From Sulfurivermis fontis (lineage in GTDB: Bacteria > Pseudomonadota > Gammaproteobacteria > Thiohalomonadales > Thiohalomonadaceae), in contig NZ_AP018724.1 of assembly GCF_004001245.1 (NCBI RefSeq), positions 736,501-800,500 of the forward strand: a stretch of DNA of 64,000 bases, read 5' to 3'. The stretch's first letter is position 1. Each line of letters opens with the position of its first letter. Below, piece after piece: positions 44,673 through 54,255 of the stretch. Under the pieces are notes generated by a model, which saw nothing but the letters and a program-made list of their open reading frames with translations, had not been told where the DNA came from and did not search any database. The translations under genes and the position numbers were made by a program.

Positions 44673-44914
44673 TTAAGGAAGCTCTGAACTTAGGAAGCTC
44701 TGAATAAGTTCAGAGCTTCCGCGGCACAGGGATGTGCCGCCAATTTTCAACGACGATAAGTCGTTGAAAATTGAAGCCAAGCGAAAATCACACTTTTCGC
44801 GTGGCGTGGTTTTGTCCACGGATGGACTTATGTCGCGCAGCCCAGGGAGGGGCGGGAGCGACTTGAAAAGTCCAGGATGGACTTATTCAGACCTTCCCTT
44901 ATTCAGAGCTGCCC
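44673..44914 (+). mobile_element. miniature inverted-repeat element, copy 3 (nested)
   Basis: The inner copy (about 44690-44899) has the full internal sequence seen in copy 2 and its own ends, GGAAGCTCTGAATAAGT and ACTTATTCAGACCTTCC. Extra terminal pieces flank it on both sides: TTAAGGAAGCTCTGAAC on the left and TTATTCAGAGCTGCCC on the right. This is what insertion of one element into another would leave. The rest of the 44642-45079 gap shows no gene. Confidence 0.8.
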
Positions 44915-45079
44915 TGGGATTTCGTTCTGCCTCCCAGGCCCGAGTCCCTGCTGCGCCTTCGTGAGGAGACGGCGCGCGAAACGCCGGGCATGCGCCGTAG
45001 TTTGGCAGGACCGATACAGCGGTAGCGGGCAATGTTCGTTCGCCGGACACCGCTATCGCCCTGGCCGGCCTGATGGTTG

Positions 45080-45601
45080 TTATGTGTCGTCGCGTGATAC
45101 CCGGCGATACACCGTGCCGTGGCACTTGGGGCAGGGCGGGATGTGACCGATGTGGTGGAAGTGCAGTTTCTCGCCGCAGGCCTTGCACTGCAGGGTGCCG
45201 ATGCCGGTGATCTCGCCGCTGTGCCACTCGCCCACGGCGTCGGCGCGTTCCGCCAGCTGGCCCAGTTCGACGCGGGTGTAGTCCACGCTGCCGCGGAACA
45301 GATCGGCCAGTCCCTTTTCCACTAGTTGCAGGTCGAACCTGAGCCATTCCCCCAGCTCGCTGCCGGTGTCGGCGAGGAAGCGGGCGGCATCCTCCAGGTC
45401 GCGCCGCAGGTAGCCGCCGACGCGTTCGGCCTCCTCGCGCGTCAGTTCGCCCAGCTCCGTCGCCGTCTCCTGGGCGCGTTCGATGGCCCGTTCCACCACC
45501 GGCGCCGCCTTGTGCTCGGCGTCTTCCAGCGCCGTCTTCAGGCGGCCCAGCATGCGGTAGTAGGCATCGACCAGGTGCTGTTTCATGCCGGATTCGCTCA
45601 T
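45080..45601 (-). CDS. ybeL: YbeL-like zinc-ribbon protein (DUF1451)
   Basis: A 173-residue protein with a helical, coiled-coil-prone N-terminal part (HLVDAYYRMLGRLKTALEDAEHKAA, then LTREEAERVGGYLRRDLEDAARFL) and a C-terminal zinc ribbon (CKACGEKLHFHHIGHIPPCPKCHG, C-x2-C...C-x2-C). It matches the DUF1451/YbeL family, and its divergent position to leuS matches E. coli. The start is ATG at 45599-45601. An IS1111-type element sits nine bases upstream of the ATG and has cut through its SD sequence (AGGA^GAATTGACATG), so present translation signals come from the IS end. Confidence 0.88.
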   Translation of the reverse strand: MSESGMKQHLVDAYYRMLGRLKTALEDAEHKAAPVVERAIERAQETATELGELTREEAERVGGYLRRDLEDAARFLADTGSELGEWLRFDLQLVEKGLADLFRGSVDYTRVELGQLAERADAVGEWHSGEITGIGTLQCKACGEKLHFHHIGHIPPCPKCHGTVYRRVSRDDT

Positions 45602-45612
45602 GTCAATTCTAT

Positions 45613-45885
45613 ATGGACGCCTCCCGTTTGCCAAGGGCGATTTTGGTGTGTTGGGACAGATAGGCTGCAGTTCTATATCCGGCCTGTTGTGCAGGAATAG
45701 ACCTGCTGGCCCTGATGGAATCCGCTGACCCGCGCCTCATTCTCCTGAAGGACTCGAAGTCCTTACCGCCATACAGGTTTGGCGGGTCACGGTCTGACCT
45801 GTTTGCCATCACACTTTATCGACCTTGCGCAACCTTTACGGCGGCCACTCCTTTCTTCAAAGTGGTTGATACACTCGTCAGGCAC
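45613..45885 (-). ncRNA. candidate guide (bridge/seek) RNA of the IS1111-type element, copy 1
   Basis: The 270 noncoding bases after the transposase lie where IS1111-group elements encode their guide RNA. On the minus strand the stem ACCCGC/GCGGGT (about 45786 and 45729) encloses an internal loop and the tight hairpin AAGGACT-TCG-AGTCCTT. The 3' side of this loop contains AGGAGAAT, which is the core of both insertion targets. About 65 bases later comes ATATAGAA, which equals the junction of the element's own distal end with the target (or of its circular form). The order target word, then donor word, agrees with known bridge RNAs. RNA ends are not determined; expression is inferred. Confidence 0.55.
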
Positions 45886-46911
45886 CTATGCCGGCTGACT
45901 GACGAATCCCTTTTGGTACGTCCGTTCATGGGCGAGCATCGCCCAGATCGTTCGCGCCATCTTGTTGGCCAGGGCCACGACCGCGACATTCAGCGGCCGG
46001 CGCTGGCGTAATTTCGTGACCCACGGGCCGGGGTCTTTGGCGTGGGTCAGCACGGATCGCGCACCGTGAATCAGCAAGGTGCGCAGGTAGGTGTCACCGC
46101 GCTTGCTGATGCCGAGCAGTTTGATGCGCCCACCAGTGCCCACCTGTCGCGGCACCAGGCCGGCGAAGGCGGCGAACTCTCGCCCCGACTTGAAGGCTTT
46201 GGCGTCGCCCATGATGGCGACCGCCGCCGTGGCGGTCAGCGGCCCGACACCAGGAATTTCAGCGATTCGCTTGCAAGCTTCGTCTTGCTTGAGCCACAGC
46301 TGGATGCGCTGCTCGATGGCGGCGATTTCCCCATCCAGCTTCTCGATGCGCGCCCATTGCTCGCGCAACGTATCGATCACCATTGCCGGCAGCCGGTCTT
46401 CCAGTCTGGCCAAAGCCGCAGCAACTCCCTTCCTGACCCCCGCTTTGCCCTGCGGCATCACTTCACCGTATTCGGCGAGCAACCCCCGCAGGCCGTTAAT
46501 CTGCGCGGTGCGGAACTTGACCAACTGGCTCCTCATGCGGTGCAGCGCCAGGATGGCCTGCTGTTCTTCCGTCTTGATCGCCACCGCCTTGACGTGCGGC
46601 TGCTGCACCGCTGTCCAGATCGCCCGCGCGTCCTGCCGGTCGTTCTTGTTGCCGGTGACGAACGGCTTCACCGCCTTGCCTGGCAGGAGCTTGACCTGGT
46701 GGCCCAGCGCCGTGAGTTTCCTCGCCCAGTGCTGCGCACCGCCGCAGGCTTCCATCCCAATGAGGCATGGTTGCCGGTTAGCGAAGTGTTCGAGGAACTT
46801 CTCGCGCTTGAGCTGCAGGCTCACGATCTCTCCGGTCTCCATGTCGATCCAGTGCAACTGAAATACCCGCTTGGCGATATCCACGCCAACGACCGTTTTG
46901 CTACCATTCAT
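45886..46911 (-). CDS. IS110/IS1111-family DEDD transposase (copy 1)
   Basis: A 341-residue recombinase. The N-terminal RuvC-like part shows VVGVDIAKRVFQLHW (first Asp), CLIGMEACGGAQHWARKL (Glu) and TGNKNDRQDARAIW (Asp-x2-Asp). The C-terminal Tnp_20 part has IAEIPGVGPLTATAAVAIMGD and KSGREFAAFAGLVPRQVGTGGRIKLLGISKRGD, with the conserved Ser used in IS110 recombination expected there (AFAGL...GGKxRLGxISKxGD block). GGAGGG precedes ATG at 46909-46911. It differs from copy 2 by at least one residue (Val in RKGVAAAL here, Ile there). Confidence 0.95.
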   Translation of the reverse strand: MNGSKTVVGVDIAKRVFQLHWIDMETGEIVSLQLKREKFLEHFANRQPCLIGMEACGGAQHWARKLTALGHQVKLLPGKAVKPFVTGNKNDRQDARAIWTAVQQPHVKAVAIKTEEQQAILALHRMRSQLVKFRTAQINGLRGLLAEYGEVMPQGKAGVRKGVAAALARLEDRLPAMVIDTLREQWARIEKLDGEIAAIEQRIQLWLKQDEACKRIAEIPGVGPLTATAAVAIMGDAKAFKSGREFAAFAGLVPRQVGTGGRIKLLGISKRGDTYLRTLLIHGARSVLTHAKDPGPWVTKLRQRRPLNVAVVALANKMARTIWAMLAHERTYQKGFVSQPA

Positions 46912-47184
46912 TTCGGACCCTCCGGTTTGCCTGTGAAGACCTTCAGTATCTTCCACCTTGGGCACTTCGATGCCGTCGGCCCGTGAGGGTCCACCTTCAT
47001 CCCACCCACACCGCAAAGCTATCCACGGCGCCGGGCGCCGCAGGTCCCTCCATACCGAAGACGGCCAGCGCGCCGGATAACTCGTGTTCAGCGCTCACGG
47101 GGTGGGAGGCGTCCATTCAATTCTCCTTGATTGGGGATGTGCCCTAGTTTGAACCGAATAGGGGTCAGGGGCCAGGGGAAGAAT

Positions 47185-47364
47185 ACAGGTACGAGGGACG
47201 AGGGACGAGGTACGAGGGACGAGGGACGAGATACGAGGGACGAGGGGCAGGACACGAGGTACGAACAGCCAAGCGTGTCCCCCCTCCCGAACGCTTCGCC
47301 ATACCATCGCAAGCTCGGTGTGGCTACGCATCCCCGTCCCTCGTACCTCGTCCCTCGTACCTGT
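47185..47364 (+). repeat. palindromic ACGAGGG-word element upstream of leuS
   Basis: The left arm (47185-47265) is a tandem series of TACGAGG and GACGAGG heptamers starting with ACAGGTACGAGG. The right arm (about 47328-47364) carries the complements, CCCCGTCCCTCGTACCTCG and TCCCTCGTACCTGT. The loop holds unrelated sequence (GAACGCTTCGCCATACC). The element lies between the IS end and leuS, and its right arm ends 54 bases before the leuS ATG. The remaining part of 47124-47418 shows AGGGGTCAGGGGCCAGGGG and the leuS 5' region. Confidence 0.85.
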
Positions 47365-47382
47365 GTTCTTGTGGTATTCTGA

Positions 47383-50063
<2,681 letters not shown>

Positions 50064-50064
<1 letters not shown>

Positions 50065-50166
50065 TGACAAGTTCCAAGTGGCAAGTGGCAAGTAACAATC
50101 TGCGCCGCGTCATCTCGGGGCACGGTTTTCTTTTCTTGTCACTTGTCACTTGCCACTTGTTACTGA
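50064..50166 (+). repeat. palindromic TGACAAG heptamer element forming the lptE 5' end
   Basis: The left arm (50064-50097) consists of GTGACAA-GTTCCAA-GTGGCAA-GTGGCAA-GTAAC words, and the right arm (50134-50166) of CTTGTCA-CTTGTCA-CTTGCCA-CTTGTTA-CTGAC. The loop between them carries CTGCGCCGCGTCATCTCGGG. The element begins directly at the leuS stop, as the sister element at 12527-12631 begins at the slipin stop. Confidence 0.88.
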
Positions 50167-50660
50167 CGTCCTGCGGCTTCCATCTGCGCGGCGCCGTCGA
50201 GCTGCCGCCGCAACTGGCGCGCACCCAGCTGGTCGGTGTCGATGCGCGCAGCGAACTGGCCGACGAAATCACAGCAGCGCTGGAGGGCGCCGGGGCGCAG
50301 GTGGTGACGGCGGATGCCACCGCGCAGTTGCATGTCAGCGGCGAGCGTGAGAACCGCCGGCTGCTGTCGGTAGGGCGTACCGGCCGCGCCAGCGAATACG
50401 AGGTGACCTACCAGTTCAGCTTCGAGCTGCGCGCGCCGGTGGTCAGCCAGGACAGGGACGGCCAGGCGAAGGTTCATTACCGTGTGCTGGTTCCGCGCCA
50501 GAGTGTAAGCCTCAGTCGTGACTATTCCTTCGATCGCAACAACGTGCTCGGCAAGGGTGAGGAAGAGGATCTGCTGATACGCGAGATGCGCGCCTTTGCC
50601 GTGCGCCAGATGCTGCTGCGTCTGCGCGCCGGGCTGCAAATGAAGGATTCAGAACAATAA
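50064..50660 (+). CDS. lptE: LPS assembly lipoprotein LptE with repeat-derived signal peptide
   Basis: A 198-residue lipoprotein whose mature part, CGFHLRGAVELPPQLARTQL onward, is the LptE pattern, with GRTGRASEYEVTYQFSFELRAP and LVPRQSVSLSRDYSFDRNNVLGKGEEE later. LptE plugs the LptD barrel that inserts lipopolysaccharide in the outer membrane. The start is GTG at 50064-50066 (one-base overlap with the leuS stop). The signal peptide, whose hydrophobic core reads FLFLSLVTCHLLLTSC with lipobox LTSC, is encoded by both arms of a TGACAAG-word palindrome. holA, the usual next gene, is absent; a convergent sigma-factor operon follows. Confidence 0.92.
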
Positions 50661-50827
50661 CATCCAACGCAAAGGGTTTTGTGCCAAGGCTGTTCAACAC
50701 GGAGACACGGTTCCGCAAACCTTGCCCCTTCGCCTTTTTGCATCGGATTGTGGTGTTGACGCGATCACGCGCCCGCGTCCTTGTTCTCGCGCAGGCGGCA
50801 GCCGGCGGGAACCTGTCAGGCGGCGCC

Positions 50828-51001
50828 TCAGCCGCCGCCGATGCGGCGGCAGGCGGTGCGGATGAAGTGCAGCTGTCTTTCGAACTGGGTGCAGCCGCTG
50901 CACATCATCAGGTGCAGGCGCAGACCGATACGCTCCCGCAGGGTGAGCGGCCGGTCCTGGGCCTGGGACATGAGTTTGGTGGCGTGCTTGCAGGTCAGCA
51001 T
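50828..51001 (-). CDS. small zinc-finger anti-sigma-like protein (zf-HC2)
   Basis: A 57-residue protein with the zinc-binding anti-sigma pattern H-x3-C-x2-C (LHLMMCSGCTQF) preceded by CKHATKLMSQAQDRPL. It has no membrane segment. It is translationally coupled to the ECF sigma factor (ATGA overlap at 50998-51001), the normal arrangement for a sigma/anti-sigma pair. It probably binds the sigma factor. The preceding gap (50661-50827) holds a remnant CAACGCAAAGGG word and no gene. Confidence 0.85.
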   Translation of the reverse strand: MLTCKHATKLMSQAQDRPLTLRERIGLRLHLMMCSGCTQFERQLHFIRTACRRIGGG

Positions 51002-51597
51002 CAAGGCTTCTCCCCGTCGAACCAGCTTTCTTCCAGGCACAGACGCAAGCGGGAGCGGGCGCGGTGCAGGATCACCCAGCAGTTGCTTTCGCTGATCGCC
51101 AGCTCCTTGCAGATTTCCGCCGTCTCCAGTCCCAGCATTTCACGCATCATGAAGACGCGTGCGGTGTTTTCCGGCAGGTGATGCAGGCAGGCGTCGAAGA
51201 CCTGCCAGAACTGTCCATTCTCAAGTTCCTGTTCCGGTCGCCCCCAGTCGGTGGGGCGTTCCTCCTTGCGCCAGTAGCCGTGCTCGTTGAATTGACCGTC
51301 CAGCTCGTCGTCAAGGGCGATGCCGTCGTCGTAGCTCTGCACCGGGTGGCGCGCGCGTTCGCGGATGATGTCGATGATCTTGTTGCGCAGGATGGCGAAC
51401 ACCCAGGTCTTGAGCTGGGCGCGGCCGGCGTAGCGTTCCTGTGCGGCACAGGCGGCGGCCATCGCCTCCTGCACGGCATCCTCGGCGGCAGCGGTATCGC
51501 GCAATTGCAGGCTGGCGAAGCGCAGCATGTCGGAGCGCAGTGCGATGATCGCCGCGGTATCGAATGTGCCGTCGGTTGGTGTGATGTCCGGGGACAT
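51001..51597 (-). CDS. RNA polymerase ECF-type sigma factor
   Basis: A 198-residue sigma-70 family factor with region 2 (RSDMLRFASLQLRDTAAAEDAVQEAMAAA, AQLKTWVFAILRNKIIDIIRERAR) and region 4 (LPENTARVFMMREMLGLETAEICKELAISESNCWVILHRARSRLRLCLE). An unusual linker with DDELDGQFNEHGYWRKEERPTDWG joins them; this form is typical of ECF factors paired with a short soluble zf-HC2 protein, which follows. Target promoters and trigger are unknown. Confidence 0.93.
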   Translation of the reverse strand: MSPDITPTDGTFDTAAIIALRSDMLRFASLQLRDTAAAEDAVQEAMAAACAAQERYAGRAQLKTWVFAILRNKIIDIIRERARHPVQSYDDGIALDDELDGQFNEHGYWRKEERPTDWGRPEQELENGQFWQVFDACLHHLPENTARVFMMREMLGLETAEICKELAISESNCWVILHRARSRLRLCLEESWFDGEKP

Positions 51598-51680
51598 GAA
51601 GCTCCTTCCGTGCGGGACGGGCGTTGCGCCGCGGTCGCTACAGACAGAGGATACTGTAATGGCATGCAGTAGCCCATGAG

Positions 51681-52580
51681 TCAGGCCCTTATATTTTCCA
51701 GGCTGGCGGCGGAGGCGCGCACCAGCTCGCCGATGACGTCCAGATCCGCCTCCGCTTCCAGCTCCTGGGCCGTGCCCTTGCGGCCGGTGTGGATGGCGCA
51801 GACGTGGCCGTCCCGGTGCGCCACCGTGGCCTCGCTGCCGCAGTGGCGGCAGTAGACATGTTCGCCGTCACGCTGGCTGCGGCGCACGACGATGGTGGGG
51901 CCGCACACCGGGCAATCCTGCAGGGGGATGCCGTGATCGGTATGGCCGACGATGTGATCGAGGGCGCCGTCGCGGCCGAGGGCGAGGAAGCGGGTGCCGA
52001 GGGCGCGGTCGAATTGGTGGTCGAGGTTGTCCTCGATGATGGCGAGGGCCTGGGCGACGGCCATGCCGCGGCGGTAGGGGCGCGTGCTGGTCATGGCGTC
52101 GAAGGCGTCGCAGATGCCGACGATGCGCGCGTCGATGGGCACGCGCTCGCCCAGGAGGCGGGCGGGATAGCCGGTGCCGTCGGGGCGTTCGTGATGGTGC
52201 AGTACGGCGGCGTTGGCCAGGGGTGCCAGGGGGTGTTCGGCCAGCAGGCGCGCCCCCACCTCCGGATGGGTCTTGATCACCTCGTATTCATCCTCGGTGA
52301 GGCGATCGGGTTTGTTGAGGATGGCGTCGGGCACGCTGATCTTGCCCAGGTCGTGCAGAAAGCCGCCCAGGGTGATGCGCGCCACATCGGCGCCGGGCAG
52401 GCCGGCGTCTTGCGCCAGCAGGCGGCTGTACTGCGACACGCGCCACAGGTGGCCGCCGGTATAGGGATCGCGCGCCTCCACCATCCAGGCCATCACGAAC
52501 AGGCTTTGCAGCAGTTGTTCTGCCGCTGTCTTCTGTCGTGCGGGCAGCCAGCGGCGCAGCAGGGAGAGGGCTGCGTTCAT
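51681..52580 (-). CDS. HD-GYP domain protein with C-terminal zinc ribbon
   Basis: A 299-residue protein. The HD-GYP domain contains ARDPYTGGHLWRVSQYS, FLHDLGKISVPDAILNKP, IKTHPEVGARLL, LHHHERPDGTGYP and ICDAFDAMTSTRPYR, so the metal residues of cyclic-di-GMP phosphodiesterases are present. The C-terminal part has a CPVCG...CRHCG pair, a probable zinc ribbon. It likely degrades c-di-GMP and could oppose the GGDEF protein at 57730. Start ATG at 52578-52580; the stop of the next gene upstream overlaps it as ATGA. Confidence 0.92.
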   Translation of the reverse strand: MNAALSLLRRWLPARQKTAAEQLLQSLFVMAWMVEARDPYTGGHLWRVSQYSRLLAQDAGLPGADVARITLGGFLHDLGKISVPDAILNKPDRLTEDEYEVIKTHPEVGARLLAEHPLAPLANAAVLHHHERPDGTGYPARLLGERVPIDARIVGICDAFDAMTSTRPYRRGMAVAQALAIIEDNLDHQFDRALGTRFLALGRDGALDHIVGHTDHGIPLQDCPVCGPTIVVRRSQRDGEHVYCRHCGSEATVAHRDGHVCAIHTGRKGTAQELEAEADLDVIGELVRASAASLENIRA

Positions 52581-53314
52581 GGGCGGGACTCCTCCAGTTG
52601 TCTGGTCCAGGCGGCGACATCGATGGGCAGGTAGCCGGTGATGTCCAGGCGGCGGTCTTCGAGTATGTCGGTTGCAGGATAGGCCGCGCGCCAGGCGGCG
52701 ACTACCGCGTCGCGGTGGCGCAGCAGCGCCTCGGCGTGGGGACGGAACAGGATCAGCATGGCCGTGATCCAGCGGTTCACCGGCCACGACGGTGCGGCGT
52801 GGTCGATGCGGAAGCGATCCAGCAGGGCGATGGCATCCTCCGCCGCATACCAGGTTTCGCCGGTCACCCAGCGGTTGACCGCAAACAGGCCTATGGGATA
52901 ACCCCAGGCATTCATGGCGATGCCGAGCAGATGGCAGATGGCATCGTCACCCTGGGGCCAGGGCTCCGTGGCCGGCGGATGGTTCACCGGTTTCATACCC
53001 GGCGGCATGCCGCCGGCACGCACGAAGGTATGGAAGTGGCCGTGCTCGCCCGCCTCGGGACGATGGGCATGGTAGTAGTACTGGCTGTGGGTTTCGCGGT
53101 CGAATACGTCATCGTGCGGATAGTGTTCCATCTCGATGAACTCCCCTTGGCCACGCAGCACTTCTCCCACCACGTTGAGGCCGGCCTTCTCCAGCACACG
53201 ATAGCATTCACCGATCTCCCGTGCCGCCGCCAGCAAGCGCGTGCGCTGCGCCGCATCGAGCGTGCGCGCGTCAGGCGGGGCTAGCAGCGGCGGTATGGGC
53301 AACGGTGCCGTCAT
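52577..53314 (-). CDS. conserved hypothetical protein (DUF6969-like)
   Basis: A 245-residue soluble protein rich in His, Tyr and Trp. The central segment reads EMEHYPHDDVFDRETHSQYYYHAHRPEAGEHGHFHTFVR, followed by GIAMNAWGYPIGLFAVNRWVTGETWY and DHAAPSWPVNRWITAMLILFRPH. The His cluster suggests metal binding, but this is inference. I believe it matches the DUF6969 family. The function is unknown. It is coupled to the HD-GYP gene. Confidence 0.75.
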   Translation of the reverse strand: MTAPLPIPPLLAPPDARTLDAAQRTRLLAAAREIGECYRVLEKAGLNVVGEVLRGQGEFIEMEHYPHDDVFDRETHSQYYYHAHRPEAGEHGHFHTFVRAGGMPPGMKPVNHPPATEPWPQGDDAICHLLGIAMNAWGYPIGLFAVNRWVTGETWYAAEDAIALLDRFRIDHAAPSWPVNRWITAMLILFRPHAEALLRHRDAVVAAWRAAYPATDILEDRRLDITGYLPIDVAAWTRQLEESRP

Positions 53315-53317
53315 GGT

Positions 53318-53692
53318 TCACAGGGCCCGGCGCAGCAGCGTGGCGATGGAGCCGCGATTGGTATCTGCGGTGGAGCGGCCTACCTCGCTCTTGCCGCGGA
53401 ACACGATCAGTGTGCTTTGATATTTGACGCCGAACGACTGCACCACATCCCGCTGGCTGTCGAAATCCACGCGCAGCACGGAGTAGTTTGCGAAATCACT
53501 TTCTTTGAGCAGTTCGCCCAGGATGATGTCCTGCTTCTTGCAGGTGGGGCACCAGTCGGCGTGGATGAATACCAGCACAGGACCGCCCTGCTGTTGCAGC
53601 GCGGCAAAGGCCTCAACGCTGAAGGGGCGTTCGGCGGCGCCGGCTGCGGTGGTGAACAGCAGGGCCAGCGAGATTATCAGTGAACGGATCAT
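53318..53692 (-). CDS. periplasmic thioredoxin-like protein
   Basis: A 124-residue protein with a signal peptide (MIRSLIISLALLFTTAAGAA) and a thioredoxin fold: active site CPTC in FIHADWCPTCKKQ near residue 48 and the strand YQSTLIVFRGKSEVGR, in which Ser stands where cis-proline would be. It probably reduces disulfides outside the cytoplasm. It opens a run of redox-related genes up to 55623. Confidence 0.88.
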   Translation of the reverse strand: MIRSLIISLALLFTTAAGAAERPFSVEAFAALQQQGGPVLVFIHADWCPTCKKQDIILGELLKESDFANYSVLRVDFDSQRDVVQSFGVKYQSTLIVFRGKSEVGRSTADTNRGSIATLLRRAL

Positions 53693-53713
53693 GGTGTACT
53701 CCCTGGTGTGGTG

Positions 53714-54190
53714 TCAGTTGTTGCCGGCGGTGGCAACGATACGGGCGAAAATCGGGTCCAGTTCCGCCGCCATGGCATCCAGTTCCATGCTGCCGTAGGG
53801 CGCGAACACGGCGCTGGGGCGACGATAGGTGATGCTCGCCGTGCCGTCGGCATTTTCCGTGACGTACAGGCGCAGCGGCGCCTCGATGCCGGCGGGGACG
53901 CTGGCGGCCAGCATGCGCACGGCATAGTCGTTGCGGAACACCATCAGTACCTCGTTGCCGGGGATGGTAACGCCGCGCTTGGCGGCGCCGCCACTGGCAC
54001 TGGCGCGGGCCACCAGGCCCATGCCGTTGGCGGCGATGGCCCGCTCCAGGCGGTCGATCAACACCGGATAGCTGTGCGGCGTGGTGATTACGACGGTGCC
54101 CGGATAGGGCGTGTCTTCAGCAACACTGACGGCGGGCATGACGCACAGCAGGAACAGCAGTGCCAGCGGGGCGGGTGTATTGGCAGGCAT
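53714..54190 (-). CDS. exported DUF302 domain protein
   Basis: A 158-residue protein with a signal peptide (MPANTPAPLALLFLLCVMPAVSVA) and a DUF302 domain: SYPVLIDRLERAIAANGMGLVARASAS, GNEVLMVFRNDYAVRMLAASVPAGIEAPLRLYVTEN and TASITYRRPSAVFAPYG. DUF302 genes often accompany cytochrome and sulfur-oxidation genes; the function is not established. It follows the cytochrome c gene in the same direction. Confidence 0.88.
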   Translation of the reverse strand: MPANTPAPLALLFLLCVMPAVSVAEDTPYPGTVVITTPHSYPVLIDRLERAIAANGMGLVARASASGGAAKRGVTIPGNEVLMVFRNDYAVRMLAASVPAGIEAPLRLYVTENADGTASITYRRPSAVFAPYGSMELDAMAAELDPIFARIVATAGNN

Positions 54191-54255
54191 GACCGCTTTC
54201 TCCCTGATTCAATGGAACGCCGGCGACGGTTTCCCGCCGCCAGCTAGGCGTGTGG

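Larger units (their letters stand above)
45610..47123 (-). mobile_element. IS1111-type insertion sequence (IS110 family), copy 1
   Basis: A 1514-base element, read on the minus strand, that matches the copy at 56099-57612 almost base for base. The subterminal inverted repeats are ATGGACGCCTCCC (transposase-proximal end, 47104-47116) and GGGAGGCGTCCAT (distal end), as known for the IS1111 group; seven bases (GAATTGA) lie outside the first and three (ATA) outside the second. There is one gene, a DEDD transposase (45886-46911), with 212 noncoding bases before and 276 after it. Taking the element out joins AGGA to GAATTGACATG, restoring a perfect SD and start codon for ybeL. The exact cut point could shift by a base or two. 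Confidence 0.93.

Noticed and set aside
44734-45146. Short frames in and after miniature element copy 3
   Set aside because: They translate the element's hairpins and have no SD or protein features.
45609-45812. 67-codon minus-strand frame in the tail of both IS copies
   Set aside because: It covers the candidate guide-RNA region, has no protein family features, and its codons coincide with RNA hairpins. The conserved feature is more likely the RNA.
46042-46986. 314-codon plus-strand frame inside the IS (and its twin at 56531-57475)
   Set aside because: It is antisense to the transposase and shows no recognisable motif.
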